The notes beneath the pieces were generated by a model, which was not told where the DNA came from, ran no database searches, and worked only from the letters and a program-made list of their open reading frames with translations. The position numbers and the translations under genes were made by a program. From Erythrobacter cryptus DSM 12079 (GTDB lineage: Bacteria > Pseudomonadota > Alphaproteobacteria > Sphingomonadales > Sphingomonadaceae): a stretch of 64,000 nt of DNA. Positions 17,412-27,562 of this stretch are shown here, piece after piece (the stretch's first letter is position 1; every line of letters starts with the position of its first letter). The stretch is taken from NCBI RefSeq assembly GCF_000422985.1, contig NZ_KE383967.1, positions 2,493-66,492 of the forward strand. Reading direction: 5' to 3'.

Positions 17412-17645
17412 TCAGGCGCCGGTCGAATCGCGTTTGTCCGCCATCTCGGGCTCAGCCGCGGTGGGGGCGGCAGCGGGCGGCTCGATCCGGGGCTTGGGCG
17501 CCACCTCCTCGCCTTCGTTCATGCCCTTCTTGAAGCTGGCGATACCCTTGCCGAAATCGCCCATCATTTCCGAAATGCGCCCGCGCCCGAACAGCACGAG
17601 CACGACCAGCGCGATGATGAGGATTTGCCAGATGCCGATATTCAT
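17412..17645 (-). CDS. tatA: Sec-independent protein translocase subunit TatA
   Basis: TatA forms the translocation pore. From the ATG at 17645 the protein is 77 residues: membrane helix IGIWQILIIALVVLVLFGRG, the FGRGR hinge, an amphipathic helix with ISEMMGDFGKGIASFKKGM, and an acidic/Pro-rich tail. A TTG three codons upstream is a poorer start. First gene of the tat part of the operon, about 95 bp after scpB. Confidence 0.94.
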   Translation of the reverse strand: MNIGIWQILIIALVVLVLFGRGRISEMMGDFGKGIASFKKGMNEGEEVAPKPRIEPPAAAPTAAEPEMADKRDSTGA

Positions 17646-17740
17646 GGGGCGCAACTTTCACTCTTGGGGGGGCCTTGCATATAGGCGCCTTGGCGGCGCG
17701 ATGCCACCCGCGATCGACGATCGGCGCAGGCGGCGCGGCG

Positions 17741-18373
17741 CTAATCCTCCTCGCCCTCGCCCGCAGCCGCGTCCGCCTCTGGCTCGTCGGGGCCGAAGCG
17801 GCCTTCCCCGCCCAGCGCGGCCTCCATCGCCGCATCGACCGGATCGAGCAACCCGGCGGTGCGCAGCTCGTCGATCCCGGGCAGATCGCGGCGGCTGGCA
17901 AGGCCGAAATGGTCGAGGAATTCAGGGGTCGTGGCATAGATCACCGGACGGCCCGGCACCTCGCGCCGGCCCACCGGGCGCACCCAGCCGGCTTCCATCA
18001 GCACGTCGAGCGTGCCGGCGCTGGTCTGCACCCCGCGGATCGATTCGATCTCGGCCCGGCTCACCGGCTCGTGATAGGCAATGATCGCCAGCACCTCGGT
18101 GGCCGCGCGCGACAGGCGCCGCACCTGCTCCTGCTCGCGCCGCAACAGGTGGGCAAGATCGGGCGCGGTCTCGAAATGCCAGCGCCCGCCGCGCTCGACG
18201 AGGTGCACCCCGCGCACGCGGTAATGCGCCGCCAGCGCCGCGAGCGCTTCGCGCACCGCGCCTTCGCCGACATCGCCCAGATGGGCGGCCAGCGCGGCCG
18301 GGCTGAGCGGCTCCTCGGCGGCAAAGAGCGTCGCCTCGAGCGCGCGTTCGAGCGCGGAGGGCTCTGCGCTCAT
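17741..18373 (-). CDS. scpB: Segregation and condensation protein B
   Basis: ScpB is the winged-helix kleisin-interacting subunit of the Smc-ScpA-ScpB condensin complex in chromosome segregation. The ATG at 18373 overlaps the scpA stop as ATGA and gives 210 residues, the normal size. The conserved core EVLAIIAYHEPVSRAEIESIRGV, followed by GRPVIYATTPEFLDHFGL, identifies it. The C terminus is an acidic tail. A longer open frame upstream is the shadow of scpA. Confidence 0.94.
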   Translation of the reverse strand: MSAEPSALERALEATLFAAEEPLSPAALAAHLGDVGEGAVREALAALAAHYRVRGVHLVERGGRWHFETAPDLAHLLRREQEQVRRLSRAATEVLAIIAYHEPVSRAEIESIRGVQTSAGTLDVLMEAGWVRPVGRREVPGRPVIYATTPEFLDHFGLASRRDLPGIDELRTAGLLDPVDAAMEAALGGEGRFGPDEPEADAAAGEGEED

Positions 18374-19155
18374 GCCGCGCTGTCCCGCAGCCGGCGGATG
18401 CGCAAGGGGGCGAAGGCCTCCTCCTGCGCGATCTCGGCGCGCCCGCGCTTGGCCAGTTCGAGCGCGGCGACAAAGCTCGAGGCCAGCGCCGAGCGCCTCA
18501 GTTCCGGCGAGGCATGAGGCGGGAGGAAATCGCGGATCTCCATCCATTCGAGCGTCACCCCGAGCATGGCCGAGACCCGCTCGAGCGCGCTTTCGAGCGT
18601 CATCACCGGGCGCGCGGCGACGTAATAGACCCGCGGCGCGGTGCGCGCCTTGACCTGGCCATAGGCCTGGATCAGGCTGAACAGGTCCGAGCGCCAGACG
18701 ATCCGGCGATCGGTGCGCAGGCCCTCGGGCGCGCCGCGAAGGAACACATCGCGTCCGATGCGGTCGCGCGCCATCAGCCGCGCGGCCGCCTCGCGCATCG
18801 CCCCGAGGCGCTGGAGCCGCAATTGCAGCCGCAGCGCCAGTTCTTCGGGGCTCGGGTCTTCCTGCTCGGCCTTGGGCAGCAGCAGCGCGGATTTGAGATA
18901 GGCGAGCCAGGCCGCCATCACCAGGTAATCGGCGGCCAGTTCCAGCTTCAGCGCCCCGGCACGCTCGATATAGCCGAGATATTGATCGACCAGCGCGAGG
19001 ATCGAGATCTGCCTGAGGTCAACCTTCTGCCGCCGGGCAAGGTCGAGCAGCAGATCGAGCGGGCCTTCCCAGGCGCCGAGCTCGAGATAGAGCGCATCAT
19101 CCTTCTCGCGCGGCGCGGCGCCGGCGAGCATGAAGGGAGCCTCGGCCTCGCTCAC
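18370..19155 (-). CDS. scpA: Segregation and condensation protein A (kleisin)
   Basis: ScpA (261 aa) is the kleisin linking Smc heads. The N-terminal kleisin motif is clear (WEGPLDLLLDLARRQKVDL, then ISILALVDQYL), followed by AADYLVMAAWLAYLKSALLLP, and a C-terminal winged-helix region with SFVAALELAKRG. It is coupled to scpB by ATGA and to nagZ by a 4-bp overlap. Confidence 0.95.
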   Translation of the reverse strand: MSEAEAPFMLAGAAPREKDDALYLELGAWEGPLDLLLDLARRQKVDLRQISILALVDQYLGYIERAGALKLELAADYLVMAAWLAYLKSALLLPKAEQEDPSPEELALRLQLRLQRLGAMREAAARLMARDRIGRDVFLRGAPEGLRTDRRIVWRSDLFSLIQAYGQVKARTAPRVYYVAARPVMTLESALERVSAMLGVTLEWMEIRDFLPPHASPELRRSALASSFVAALELAKRGRAEIAQEEAFAPLRIRRLRDSAA

Positions 19156-20174
19156 GCGGCGCTCTCCACCAACGCCAGCAGGCGATCGCGAATGGCGATG
19201 AGCTCGCGCGCCTCGGCCGCCAGCCCCGGGGCGATGCGGGTGGGGGCAAGCGCACGCGCAAGCCTCTCGGCGGTGGCCGCGGACATGGTGGGCAGCGCCG
19301 CGCAGATCGCCTCCATGTCATCAAGCCGCGCCCAGCAATTGAGGATGATGTCGCAGCCCGCATCGTGGGCGCGCCGGGCGCGCTCGGCAATCGTGCCGCC
19401 CAGCGCCTTCATGTCGATATCATCGCTGAGGAGGAGGCCGTCAAAGCCGATCCGCTCGCGGATGATGTGCTTGATGACGAAGGGCGAGAGCGTGGCCGGG
19501 TTCTCCCCGTCCCAGGCGGTGAAGACGAGGTGCCCGGTCATGCCGATGAGCGCGTGGCTGAGGCGCGCGAAAGGAGCAAGGTCATCTTCCAGCACCTCGG
19601 GCGCGGCGCTCACCACGGGCAGGGCCTCGTGGCTGTCCACCGTGCTGCGGCCATGGCCGGGCAGGTGCTTGATGCAGCCCGTCACCCCGCCCGCGGCCAG
19701 CCCTTCGAGAATCGCTCGGCCCAGCGCTGCCACCTGCATCGGGCTGCTGCCGAGCGCGCGATCGCCGATCACCTCGTGGGCCCCGGGCACGCGCAGATCG
19801 AGCGGGGGGTGGAAATCGACCGTGATCCCCATCGCTGAAAGCTCAAGCGCCATCGCCGTGGCGTTGGCGCGCGCCGCTTCGATCGCGCTGGCCGGCGCCA
19901 GGGCATAGAGCCGATCGAACGCCGCGCCTGGTGGATAGGCCGCCCAATGCGGCGGGCGCAGGCGCGCCACCCTGCCGCCTTCCTGATCGATCGCGATCAG
20001 CAGCTGCTCGCGCCCGTGAAGGCTGCGCAGATCGTCGGTCAGCGCCCGCAGTTGCTCGGGCGCGATGCAATTGCGCGCGAACAGGATGTAGCCTGCCGGA
20101 TCGGCAGCGCGGAAGAAGGCGCGTTCCTCATCCGTCAGAACGGGGCCGGACAGGCCGAAGATCGCCGGAATCAT
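19152..20174 (-). CDS. nagZ: Beta-N-acetylhexosaminidase (GH3), peptidoglycan recycling
   Basis: NagZ removes GlcNAc from GlcNAc-anhydroMurNAc muropeptides in the cytosol. The 340-residue length and lack of a signal peptide fit. Family motifs are IKHLPGHGRSTVDSHEALP (the GHG..DSH loop with the general acid/base histidine) and LLLSDDIDMKALGG (the nucleophile aspartate). It sits between the SPOR-domain gene and scpA in the order usual for alphaproteobacteria. Confidence 0.93.
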   Translation of the reverse strand: MIPAIFGLSGPVLTDEERAFFRAADPAGYILFARNCIAPEQLRALTDDLRSLHGREQLLIAIDQEGGRVARLRPPHWAAYPPGAAFDRLYALAPASAIEAARANATAMALELSAMGITVDFHPPLDLRVPGAHEVIGDRALGSSPMQVAALGRAILEGLAAGGVTGCIKHLPGHGRSTVDSHEALPVVSAAPEVLEDDLAPFARLSHALIGMTGHLVFTAWDGENPATLSPFVIKHIIRERIGFDGLLLSDDIDMKALGGTIAERARRAHDAGCDIILNCWARLDDMEAICAALPTMSAATAERLARALAPTRIAPGLAAEARELIAIRDRLLALVESAA

Positions 20175-20265
20175 GCCATGAGGTTCGCAGGCTTGCCCGC
20201 CGCCGGCAAGCCCGGCAGGCGATCACGAGCGGGGATAAGGTGACAGCTGGCGCCGATGGGCTGGG

Positions 20266-20973
20266 CTACTTGATCTGACAGGCAAGGCCATCGGCCTTGA
20301 GCGCGCTGCACAGCTTTTCGGCCTCGGCGCGATTGGGGGCGAGCGCCTGGAGGCGATAGACCGTGCCGCTATCGACCTTGGCCTCGACCACCCGGTGGCG
20401 CACCCCGGCAAGGGCATCGGTGCGGCGCGCCAGATCGCCCCAGCCCTGCTCGGCGCGGGCGCGGTTGCTGTAGGCGGCAAGCTGTACCGCCACCCCGCCG
20501 GCATCGCCCGCCGCTGTGGTGGCGGGCGCCGCAGCCCCGGCCGCGGCAGAGGCGGCAGGTGCCGGCGCGGCAGCAGGCGCTGAGGTCGCAGAAGCAGCGG
20601 CAGGCGGCGCTGCCACCACCGCCGGGCGCGAGCCACCCTCGCTCACCACCGGGGCGACATTGCCGGTGCCGGCGAACTGCTTGCCGCCCGGATCTTCGGG
20701 CCGTTCCTTGACCGGGCCTTCGGGCGCCGCGATCACGCCGCCCTCGGGCACGCCCTGCCCGCCCTCGGCCCTGCTGGTAAAATACCACACCGCGCCCACC
20801 GCCGCGCCCAAGAGCAGCACCAGCGCAGCAAGGAACAGCATCACCTGCCCCGGATCGAGCCCGCCCGGCTCCTCATCCTCGGCGCCGGATTCGAGCCAGG
20901 GCAGGCTGTCGGTATCGGCAAGGCCAAGCGCACCCTCGTCTGGCTCCAGTTCCTCGTATTCTGCCTCGATCAT
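20266..20973 (-). CDS. SPOR-domain membrane protein
   Basis: A 235-residue bitopic protein: acidic cytosolic N terminus (about 42 residues), one membrane helix (QVMLFLAALVLLLGAAVGAV, about 43-65), a long Ala/Pro-rich periplasmic linker, and a C-terminal SPOR domain (about 160-235: VAVQLAAYSNRARAEQGW ... VYRLQALAPNRAEAEKLCSAL). SPOR domains bind denuded septal glycan, so a cell-division role is likely. I use the ATG at 20973; an earlier frame start is inside the argS end. Its place between argS and nagZ is conserved in this class. Confidence 0.9.
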   Translation of the reverse strand: MIEAEYEELEPDEGALGLADTDSLPWLESGAEDEEPGGLDPGQVMLFLAALVLLLGAAVGAVWYFTSRAEGGQGVPEGGVIAAPEGPVKERPEDPGGKQFAGTGNVAPVVSEGGSRPAVVAAPPAAASATSAPAAAPAPAASAAAGAAAPATTAAGDAGGVAVQLAAYSNRARAEQGWGDLARRTDALAGVRHRVVEAKVDSGTVYRLQALAPNRAEAEKLCSALKADGLACQIK

Positions 20974-21007
20974 GCCTGTCCCCCGTGCCGCGCCAAGGCG
21001 CAGGCCG

Positions 21008-22753
21008 CTACATGCTCTCCACCGCCGTAACGCCCAGAACGCCAAGGCCGTTGCGGATCACTTGCCCGATTGCCGCGGCGAGATAAAGCCTTGCCGCGGT
21101 GAGCGCAGCGTCCTGTTCCAGGATGAAGCGCTTTTCCGGCCGGTCATTGCCGAGGTTCCAATAGGCGTGGAAATCGGCTGCCAGATCATAGAGGTAGAAG
21201 GCGATCCGGTGCGGCTCGCGGGCGCGGGCGGCCATTTCGATCTCGCGCGGGAACTGCGCCGCGCGGGCGATGAGCGCCAGCTCCTCGGCCCCCAGCCGTT
21301 CGAGCGCATGAGCCGCAGGGGCATGGCCCGCCTCGGCCGCCTTGCGCAGGGTCGATGAAATCCGGGCATGGGCATATTGCACATAGAACACCGGATTGTC
21401 CTTCGAGGCCTCGACCACCTTGTCGAAATCGAAATCCATCTGCGCATCGGGCTTGCGGGTGAGCATGGTGAAGCGCACCACATCCTTGCCGACCATCTCG
21501 ACCACATCGGCAAGGGTGACGAAATTGCCCGCCCGCTTCGACATCTTGAACGGCTGCCCGCCCTTCAGCAGCTGCACCATCTGCACGAGCTTGATCTCGA
21601 AGGGCTTGGGGCTTGCCCCGTCGGCACTGGTGAGCGCGGCGACCGCGGCCTTGATCCGCTTGACCGTGCCGGCATGGTCAGCCCCCCAGATATCGACCAG
21701 CGCGTCGGCGCGCTGGGCCTTCTCGAAATGATAGGCCAGATCGGCGCCGAAATAGGTCCAGGCGCCGTTCGATTTCTTGATCGGGCGATCCTGATCATCG
21801 CCGAAGCGGGTGGAGCGGAACAGCGGCAGCACCGTCGGCTCCCAGTCCTCGGGCGGAGCCTTGCCCTTGGGCGCCTCGAGCATCCCGTCATAGACAAGGT
21901 CATGCGCGCGCAGCCAGGCCTCGGCCGCATCGACCTTGCCCGATGCCTGAAGCTCGGCCTCGGAGGAAAAGACATCATGGACGATGCCAAGCGTGGCCAG
22001 GTCGGCGCGGATCATCTCCATCATCGCCGCCACGGCGCGGCTGCGAAACAGGCCGAGCCATTCGCTCTCGGGCGCGGCGGCATAGCGCGTCCCGAACTCG
22101 GCGGCGAGCGCCGCGCCCACCGGCTTCAAATAATCGCCGGGATAGAGGCCTGAGGGGATCTCGCCGATCGCCTCGCCCAGCGCTTCGCGGTAGCGCAGGT
22201 GCACCGAGCGGGCGAGGACATCGACCTGCGCCCCGGCATCATTGATGTAATATTCGCGGATCACCTTGTGCCCGGCAAATTCGAGCAGGCCCGCAAGGGC
22301 ATCGCCCACCACCGCGCCGCGGCAATGGCCCATGTGCATCGGCCCGGTGGGATTGGCCGAGACATATTCGACATTGACCGTGGTACCCGCGCCGAGGCCC
22401 GAGCGCCCGTAATCGGCCCCGAGCGTGTGGATGGCCTTGAGTTCATCACGCCACACCTCGGGGGAAAGGCGCAAGTTGATGAAGCCCGGCCCGGCGATTT
22501 CGGCGCTGGTGATCGAGGGCTGCGCGGCCAGCCGGGTGACGATCGTTTCGGCCAGCGCGCGCGGGGCCAGCCCCGCACCCTTGGCCAGCACCATCGCGGC
22601 ATTGGTGGCAAGATCGCCATGGGCAGGATCGCGCGGCGGCTCGATCGTCACGGGGGCAAGGCTGGTGCCCGCAGGCAGAGTGCCCTCGGCGATCAGCTCG
22701 CCAAGCACGGTTTCGATAAGCGCCGCGTGGGCGGCATAGAGGGTCTTGGTCAT
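21008..22753 (-). CDS. argS: Arginyl-tRNA synthetase
   Basis: Class I synthetase charging tRNA-Arg. The ATG at 22753 gives 581 residues. The HIGH box appears as [14 protein letters not shown] after the ArgRS signature [10 protein letters not shown], the KMSK box as [13 protein letters not shown], and the C-terminal anticodon-binding DALR domain ends in [20 protein letters not shown]. It is the first gene of the argS-SPOR-nagZ-scpAB-tatABC run. Confidence 0.97.
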   Translation of the reverse strand: MTKTLYAAHAALIETVLGELIAEGTLPAGTSLAPVTIEPPRDPAHGDLATNAAMVLAKGAGLAPRALAETIVTRLAAQPSITSAEIAGPGFINLRLSPEVWRDELKAIHTLGADYGRSGLGAGTTVNVEYVSANPTGPMHMGHCRGAVVGDALAGLLEFAGHKVIREYYINDAGAQVDVLARSVHLRYREALGEAIGEIPSGLYPGDYLKPVGAALAAEFGTRYAAAPESEWLGLFRSRAVAAMMEMIRADLATLGIVHDVFSSEAELQASGKVDAAEAWLRAHDLVYDGMLEAPKGKAPPEDWEPTVLPLFRSTRFGDDQDRPIKKSNGAWTYFGADLAYHFEKAQRADALVDIWGADHAGTVKRIKAAVAALTSADGASPKPFEIKLVQMVQLLKGGQPFKMSKRAGNFVTLADVVEMVGKDVVRFTMLTRKPDAQMDFDFDKVVEASKDNPVFYVQYAHARISSTLRKAAEAGHAPAAHALERLGAEELALIARAAQFPREIEMAARAREPHRIAFYLYDLAADFHAYWNLGNDRPEKRFILEQDAALTAARLYLAAAIGQVIRNGLGVLGVTAVESM

Positions 22754-22901
22754 GTGGGTCTCGTGCGATGGGCGCAAGCGTGCGCGCGTGCAAGAAAGCA
22801 AGCACTGCCCGCGGTCAAGCCCGACCGGGCAGCACATAGGGCGGCGGTGGCGGGGCCAGCCTGCCGTGAGCGATGAGGCGGATCGGGCTTTGGGAGAGCC
22901 T

Positions 22902-23564
22902 TCAGCGCGTCACGTTGTAGGCTAGCTGTTCCTCGGTCAGCTGGAAGCCCACCAGCACCTCAAAGCGGCTGCGGGCGATCGCCGCCTTGACTTCGGGGTC
23001 AGCCAGCGGATCGAGCGCCGCGTCGGGATCACCAGGTCGTCGCTTCTTGGTGATCTTCTCGCGGATGTCGGGCGGCAGGGTGGCATCGGCGCGGTTGACG
23101 AAGGCACCGGCCTTGGCGGTGGCGCTGGCGCGCTCCTGCCCGTCGGCAAAGGTGAGGGTCACGGTGCCGATGCGCTTGGAGACCACCGCGCTGCCGCCGC
23201 GCAGCACGGTGACGAAATAAGGGAGGCTCACCGTGCGCGCACCGCGCGTGTCGGTGCGGCGGGCATTCACGGTGAAGCTCGCCTCGGAATAGATGCGATC
23301 ACCGGTCTCGTTGCATTGCGCCCTGAGGTTGGTCATCGCCGCGCTGACATCAAGGCTGGCGACCGAACGGTCAGCCGGATCGCGAAAGGTGGTGATATCG
23401 CCGGTGTAGTCGGGAATGCCAATCGCCGGGCACAGCGAGAGCACGCTGGTGACGCCCAGCCCTTCATTGATCACCAACTCGCCCTCGCTCGCGCAGGCGC
23501 TGAGCGCCGCTGTGGCGCAGGCCGCAGCCGACAGGGCCATTATGGGGCGCGCGCGAAGCATCAT
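22902..23564 (-). CDS. Putative lipoprotein of unknown function
   Basis: The 220-residue product has a lipoprotein signal with lipobox LSAC and acylated cysteine at about residue 24. Serine after the cysteine at +2 is Ala-Ser, not Asp, so outer-membrane sorting is expected. The mature part is predicted mixed alpha/beta with a conserved-looking [16 protein letters not shown] segment and no catalytic motif. AAGGA about 10 bases before the first ATG supports the start at 23564. It is divergent from ispH. I do not recognise the family; function not assigned. Confidence 0.75.
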   Translation of the reverse strand: MMLRARPIMALSAAACATAALSACASEGELVINEGLGVTSVLSLCPAIGIPDYTGDITTFRDPADRSVASLDVSAAMTNLRAQCNETGDRIYSEASFTVNARRTDTRGARTVSLPYFVTVLRGGSAVVSKRIGTVTLTFADGQERASATAKAGAFVNRADATLPPDIREKITKKRRPGDPDAALDPLADPEVKAAIARSRFEVLVGFQLTEEQLAYNVTR

Positions 23565-23676
23565 CGAAAACCCGTCCTTAGCTGATCACGATCTTACGGC
23601 CCGCTGCGGCCAGGTGGCCGCGGCGATCCCATACACGCCCTAGCGAGGCGCGCCGGAAAGCGCTAGGGGGTGAGCG

Positions 23677-24681
23677 ATGAACGCGCCCTTTCCCGCTACG
23701 CCTGCCGCGCCCGCAGCACCCGCCGAGGGCGACCCGATCGCCGCGCGGCCACCGCTCAACCTGCTGATCGCCGCCCCGCGCGGCTTTTGCGCCGGGGTGG
23801 ACCGGGCGATCGAGATCGTCGAGAAAGCGCTCGAGCGCTATGGTTCGCCGGTCTATGTGCGCCACGAGATCGTCCACAACAAATATGTGGTCGAGGGGCT
23901 GAAGGCCAAGGGAGCGATCTTCGTCGAGGAGCTCGACGAGGTGCCCGATGATGCCCCGGTGGTGTTCAGCGCCCACGGCGTGCCCAAATCGGTTCCGGCC
24001 GAGGCACGGCGGCGCAACCTGCTCTATGTCGATGCCACCTGCCCGCTGGTCTCCAAGGTCCATCGCCAGGCCGAACGCCAGATCGAGAAGGGCCGGCACA
24101 TCATCTTCATCGGCCATGCCGGCCACCCCGAAGTGATCGGCACCATGGGCCAGGTCGCGCCGGGTCAGATGACTCTGGTCGAGACCATCGAGGACGTTGA
24201 AAAGCTGCCCTTCGATGCCGACGAGGACCTTGCCTATCTCACCCAGACCACGCTGTCGGTGGACGACACGCGCGAGGTGATCCAGGCGCTCGAATGGCGC
24301 TATCCCAACATCGTCGGCCCGCGCGCCGAGGATATCTGCTATGCCACCTCCAACCGCCAGGCGGCGGTCAAGGAACTGGCGCAGGATTGCGATCTGGTGC
24401 TGGTGATCGGCGCGCCCAATTCCTCCAATTCGCTGCGCCTGGTTGAGGTTTCCGAAAGGCTCGGCACCCCGGCCAAACTGATCCAGCGGGCCGAGGAGAT
24501 CGACTTTGCTTGGCTCGAAGGGGTTGAAACCCTTGGGCTTACCGCCGGGGCCTCGGCGCCAGAGATCCTGGTGCGCGAGGTGGTTACAACGCTCGGCCGC
24601 TACCGCCCGATCCGCGAGAAGACCATCACCGCGGCAGAAGAAAAGATGGTGTTCAAGCTGCCGCGCCAGCTGACCGAATAG
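23677..24681 (+). CDS. ispH: 4-hydroxy-3-methylbut-2-enyl diphosphate reductase
   Basis: IspH makes IPP and DMAPP in the last step of the MEP isoprenoid pathway, using an iron-sulfur cluster. The three cluster cysteines are visible in [24 protein letters not shown] and [11 protein letters not shown]. The catalytic glutamate region lies near [10 protein letters not shown]. Length 334 is normal apart from an Ala/Pro-rich N-terminal leader of about 25 residues. AGGGGG sits 6 bases before the ATG. It heads the ispH-thrB-rnhA run. Confidence 0.97.
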   Translation: MNAPFPATPAAPAAPAEGDPIAARPPLNLLIAAPRGFCAGVDRAIEIVEKALERYGSPVYVRHEIVHNKYVVEGLKAKGAIFVEELDEVPDDAPVVFSAHGVPKSVPAEARRRNLLYVDATCPLVSKVHRQAERQIEKGRHIIFIGHAGHPEVIGTMGQVAPGQMTLVETIEDVEKLPFDADEDLAYLTQTTLSVDDTREVIQALEWRYPNIVGPRAEDICYATSNRQAAVKELAQDCDLVLVIGAPNSSNSLRLVEVSERLGTPAKLIQRAEEIDFAWLEGVETLGLTAGASAPEILVREVVTTLGRYRPIREKTITAAEEKMVFKLPRQLTE

Positions 24682-24700
24682 GCCAAACAGGCGGGGGCGC

Positions 24701-25669
24701 ATGGCGGTCTATACCCATCTGGGCGCGGAAGACCTCGCCCGACTGATCGGCGAATATGAGGTGGGGGCGCTGGTTTCGGCCAAGGGCATTGCCGAGGGCG
24801 TATCCAATTCCAATTGGCTGATCGAGACCACCGGCGCACCCGGCACCGGCACGCGCTTCATCCTCACGCTATATGAACGGCGGATCGATTATGCCGATCT
24901 GCCCTATTTCCTCGGCCTACTCGATCATCTTGCGGCGAGGGGCTGCCCGGTGCCGCGCACCATTCATGATCGCAGCGGCGCCGCCTTCCGCATGGAACGG
25001 GGCAAGGCTGCGGCGTTGATCGAGTTCCTGCCCGGGGTCTCGCCAACCCGGCCCACTCCGGCTCAGGCCGCCGCGGTGGGGGAAGTGCTGGCGCGGATGC
25101 ACCTTGCCGCGCGCGATTTCCCGATGCGCCGCGCCAATGCGCTCGGCTTTGCCGCCAATGCCGCCACGCTCGAGGCCTGCGGGGCGGCGGCGCTGGCGCG
25201 GATCGATCCCGATCTGCCCGCCATGCTGGCCCCGGCGCGCGCCGCCGCGGCCCTCGATCTGTCCCACCTGCCCCAGTCGCAGACCCACACCGATCTGTTT
25301 CCCGACAATGTGCTGATGCTGGGCGACAAGGTAACGGGCCTCATTGATTTCTATTTCGCCTGCACCGGGCCGATGGCGCTTGACCTCGCCGTCACCCACG
25401 CGGCCTGGTGCTTCGATGCCGAGGATCGCTTCCTTCCCGCCTGCAGCACGGCGCTGATCGCGGGCTATGAAAGCGTGCGCCCCCTTGCCCCCGATGAGCG
25501 CGCGCTGCTGCCACAGATTGCCAAGGGCGCCTGTCTGCGCTTTGTCGCCAGCCGTGCCGAGGACTGGCTCGACACCCCCGATGATGCGCTGGTCGCGCGC
25601 AAGGATCCGATGCAGTTCGTGCGCCGCTGGCGCTTTTACGAGGCTCATGGCGCCGCCGCGCTTGCCTAG
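24701..25669 (+). CDS. thrB: Homoserine kinase (aminoglycoside phosphotransferase fold)
   Basis: Phosphorylates homoserine on the way to threonine. This is the ThrB2-type kinase of alphaproteobacteria, related to APH kinases and not to GHMP kinases. VSNSNWLIET sits in the N lobe, SQTHTDLFPDNVLM gives the catalytic HxDxxxxN, and GLIDFYFACTGPMALDLA gives the metal-binding IDF segment. The 322-residue length is normal. It lies 19 bp after ispH and 30 bp before rnhA. Confidence 0.93.
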   Translation: MAVYTHLGAEDLARLIGEYEVGALVSAKGIAEGVSNSNWLIETTGAPGTGTRFILTLYERRIDYADLPYFLGLLDHLAARGCPVPRTIHDRSGAAFRMERGKAAALIEFLPGVSPTRPTPAQAAAVGEVLARMHLAARDFPMRRANALGFAANAATLEACGAAALARIDPDLPAMLAPARAAAALDLSHLPQSQTHTDLFPDNVLMLGDKVTGLIDFYFACTGPMALDLAVTHAAWCFDAEDRFLPACSTALIAGYESVRPLAPDERALLPQIAKGACLRFVASRAEDWLDTPDDALVARKDPMQFVRRWRFYEAHGAAALA

Positions 25670-25699
25670 GCGGCGCGGCTGGGCCTAGGCGCGCAAGCG

Positions 25700-26143
25700 A
25701 TGAAACGGGTCGAGATCTTCACCGACGGGGCGTGCAAGGGCAATCCCGGCCCGGGCGGCTGGGGGGTGCTGCTGCGCATGGGCCGGCACGAGAAGGAGCT
25801 TTCGGGCGGCGAGGCCGAGACCACCAACAACCGCATGGAGCTGACGGCGGCAATCCGCGGGCTCGAGGCCCTGCGCGAGCCCTGCGCGGTCGATCTTTAT
25901 TCCGACAGCCGTTACCTGCTCGACGGTATCGAAAAATGGGTTCACGCCTGGCAGCGCAATGGCTGGGTGAATGCCGCGAAGAAGCCGGTGAAGAATGCCG
26001 ATTTGTGGCGCGCGCTGATCGACGCGGCGCGCCCGCACCGCATCACCTGGCACTGGGTCAAGGGGCATGATGGCCATGCCGAGAACGAGCGCGTCGATGC
26101 GCTTGCCAGCGCAGCTGCAGCGCGCGCGGCAGTCGCGCGGTGA
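25700..26143 (+). CDS. rnhA: Ribonuclease HI
   Basis: Cleaves RNA in RNA-DNA hybrids. All four acidic catalytic residues are present in the usual contexts: [36 protein letters not shown] and [14 protein letters not shown]. The 147-residue length is standard. Last gene of the ispH-thrB-rnhA run. Confidence 0.97.
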   Translation: MKRVEIFTDGACKGNPGPGGWGVLLRMGRHEKELSGGEAETTNNRMELTAAIRGLEALREPCAVDLYSDSRYLLDGIEKWVHAWQRNGWVNAAKKPVKNADLWRALIDAARPHRITWHWVKGHDGHAENERVDALASAAAARAAVAR

Positions 26144-26200
26144 GGCGCGATTGCGGAGGCCGGCAGGTGCCCTGCCCCCGCCTTCCCGGCGCTGGCCGCT

Positions 26201-26377
26201 TCAGGTGTTGTCTTCGACCGGGGCCTCAGGCCCGTTCTTCTTGATCGATTCGATCGCGTTCATGGCGCTCGCCTTGCTGGCATAGCCTTCGGTGGCGAAC
26301 ATCACTTCAGAATTGTACTTGAACCGCACCCGATATTCACCGGCCTTGTCCTTGTAGATTTCGAACTTGTGCGCCAT
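26201..26377 (-). CDS. YegP-like DUF1508 small protein (58 aa)
   Basis: A short gene read as MAHKFEIYKDKAGEYRVRFK with the following half carrying TEGYASKASAMNAIESIKKN. This is the DUF1508/YegP beta-beta-beta-alpha unit (FxxYKDxxGeyRwRf... GYxSKaxaxnaIesVkkN). E. coli YegP has two such units; this has one. GGAAGGGGG lies about 7 bases before the ATG. The molecular function of the family is not established. It lies between rnhA (convergent) and the FAD oxidoreductase (same strand, 63 bp upstream). Confidence 0.85.
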   Translation of the reverse strand: MAHKFEIYKDKAGEYRVRFKYNSEVMFATEGYASKASAMNAIESIKKNGPEAPVEDNT

Positions 26378-26440
26378 CGCGCGTCCCCCTTCCTGTTTGT
26401 TGGCTGTGCCCGCTGACCTGCCAGAAGCAAAGCCGCTTGG

Positions 26441-27562
26441 CTAGAGTGCAAGGCCTTGTTTCCCCGGCTGAAGGAGCAGCCGTGCCGGGGCATAGGCTTC
26501 GCGGTCGAGCGCAGCGGTCATCGCATCAGGCCCAAGGCCAAGCAGCCCCTGGGCAGTGAGGCGCGCCGCGGCGGGTGCGGTCTGGATGCCAAAGCCGCCT
26601 TGCCCGGCAAACCAGATGAAGCCCGGCACCTCGGGATCGGGGCCATAGGCCGGCAGCCGATCGGGCGCAAAACTGCGCAGGCCCGCCCAGCGCCGCTCAA
26701 CCGCGGCGATGCGCCATTGCGTGACCTTCTCGAAGCGGTCGATCGCCACTGCCACGTCGAGCTCCTCGGGCGCGGCATCGCAGGGTGCGGAAGGAATCTC
26801 GTCATGCGGCGAAAGCCACAGCCGGCCGGCATCGGGCTTGAAATAGAAGCCACCATTGATGTCGAGCACCAGCGGCAGATCGGCGGGCGCGGGCGGATCG
26901 ACCCGCAGCACGACCACGGTGCGACGCAGCGGGGCAAGGCCGATCGGGGATGCTCCGGCGCGCACCGCCACCTCATCGGCCCAGGCCCCGGCGGCATTGA
27001 CGATGGCAGCGGCGGCAAAGTTCTCGCCCCGCGCTGTGGCAATCTGCCACACCCCGCCGGACCGGCGCAGACCCGTCACCTCGGCGCGGCAGGCAAGCTG
27101 CGCACCGTGCTGGCGGGCGCGGGCGAGATAGTGCTGGTGCAGACCCGCCACGTCGATATCGGCGCAGGCCGGCTGGTGCAGCCCCAGGCACCATTCGGGG
27201 CGCAGCAGCGGCACCATGGCGCTGAGCGCTTTGCCTTCGCAGGGGACAATCTCCACCCCCGCTGCGGTGAAGGTCTGCCGATGCGCGGCAAGCGCAGCGC
27301 GATCCTCGGCCCGGCCGAGATAGAGCGCCCCGCGGATGGTGAGAAAGCCGTGTTCGGCCAAGTAAGGCCCCGAAGCGCGGGTGAGCGGCACCACCCCTGG
27401 CCCGCCATAGGTCTCTTCCCAGAAGGCGGCCGAGCGCCCGGTGGCATGGTAACCCGGCGCCGCCTCGGCCTCGAGCAGCAGCACCCGGGCATGGGGGGCA
27501 AGTTCGGCCGCGAGGCTCGCCCCGGCCATGCCGGCGCCGATGATGGCAAAATCGTGGATCAT
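26441..27562 (-). CDS. FAD-dependent oxidoreductase of the DadA/glycine oxidase group
   Basis: The 373-residue product starts with the dinucleotide-binding motif IIGAGMAGASLAAEL (residues 7-21) and has the DAO fold throughout: GRSAAFWEETYGG near the flavin, AIVNAAGAWADEVA in the middle, and WFAGQGGFGIQTAPAAARL at the C-terminal FAD site. The family oxidises D-amino acids, glycine or related amines. The substrate cannot be read from sequence. It is coupled by ATGA to the alpha/beta hydrolase gene upstream. Confidence 0.85.
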   Translation of the reverse strand: MIHDFAIIGAGMAGASLAAELAPHARVLLLEAEAAPGYHATGRSAAFWEETYGGPGVVPLTRASGPYLAEHGFLTIRGALYLGRAEDRAALAAHRQTFTAAGVEIVPCEGKALSAMVPLLRPEWCLGLHQPACADIDVAGLHQHYLARARQHGAQLACRAEVTGLRRSGGVWQIATARGENFAAAAIVNAAGAWADEVAVRAGASPIGLAPLRRTVVVLRVDPPAPADLPLVLDINGGFYFKPDAGRLWLSPHDEIPSAPCDAAPEELDVAVAIDRFEKVTQWRIAAVERRWAGLRSFAPDRLPAYGPDPEVPGFIWFAGQGGFGIQTAPAAARLTAQGLLGLGPDAMTAALDREAYAPARLLLQPGKQGLAL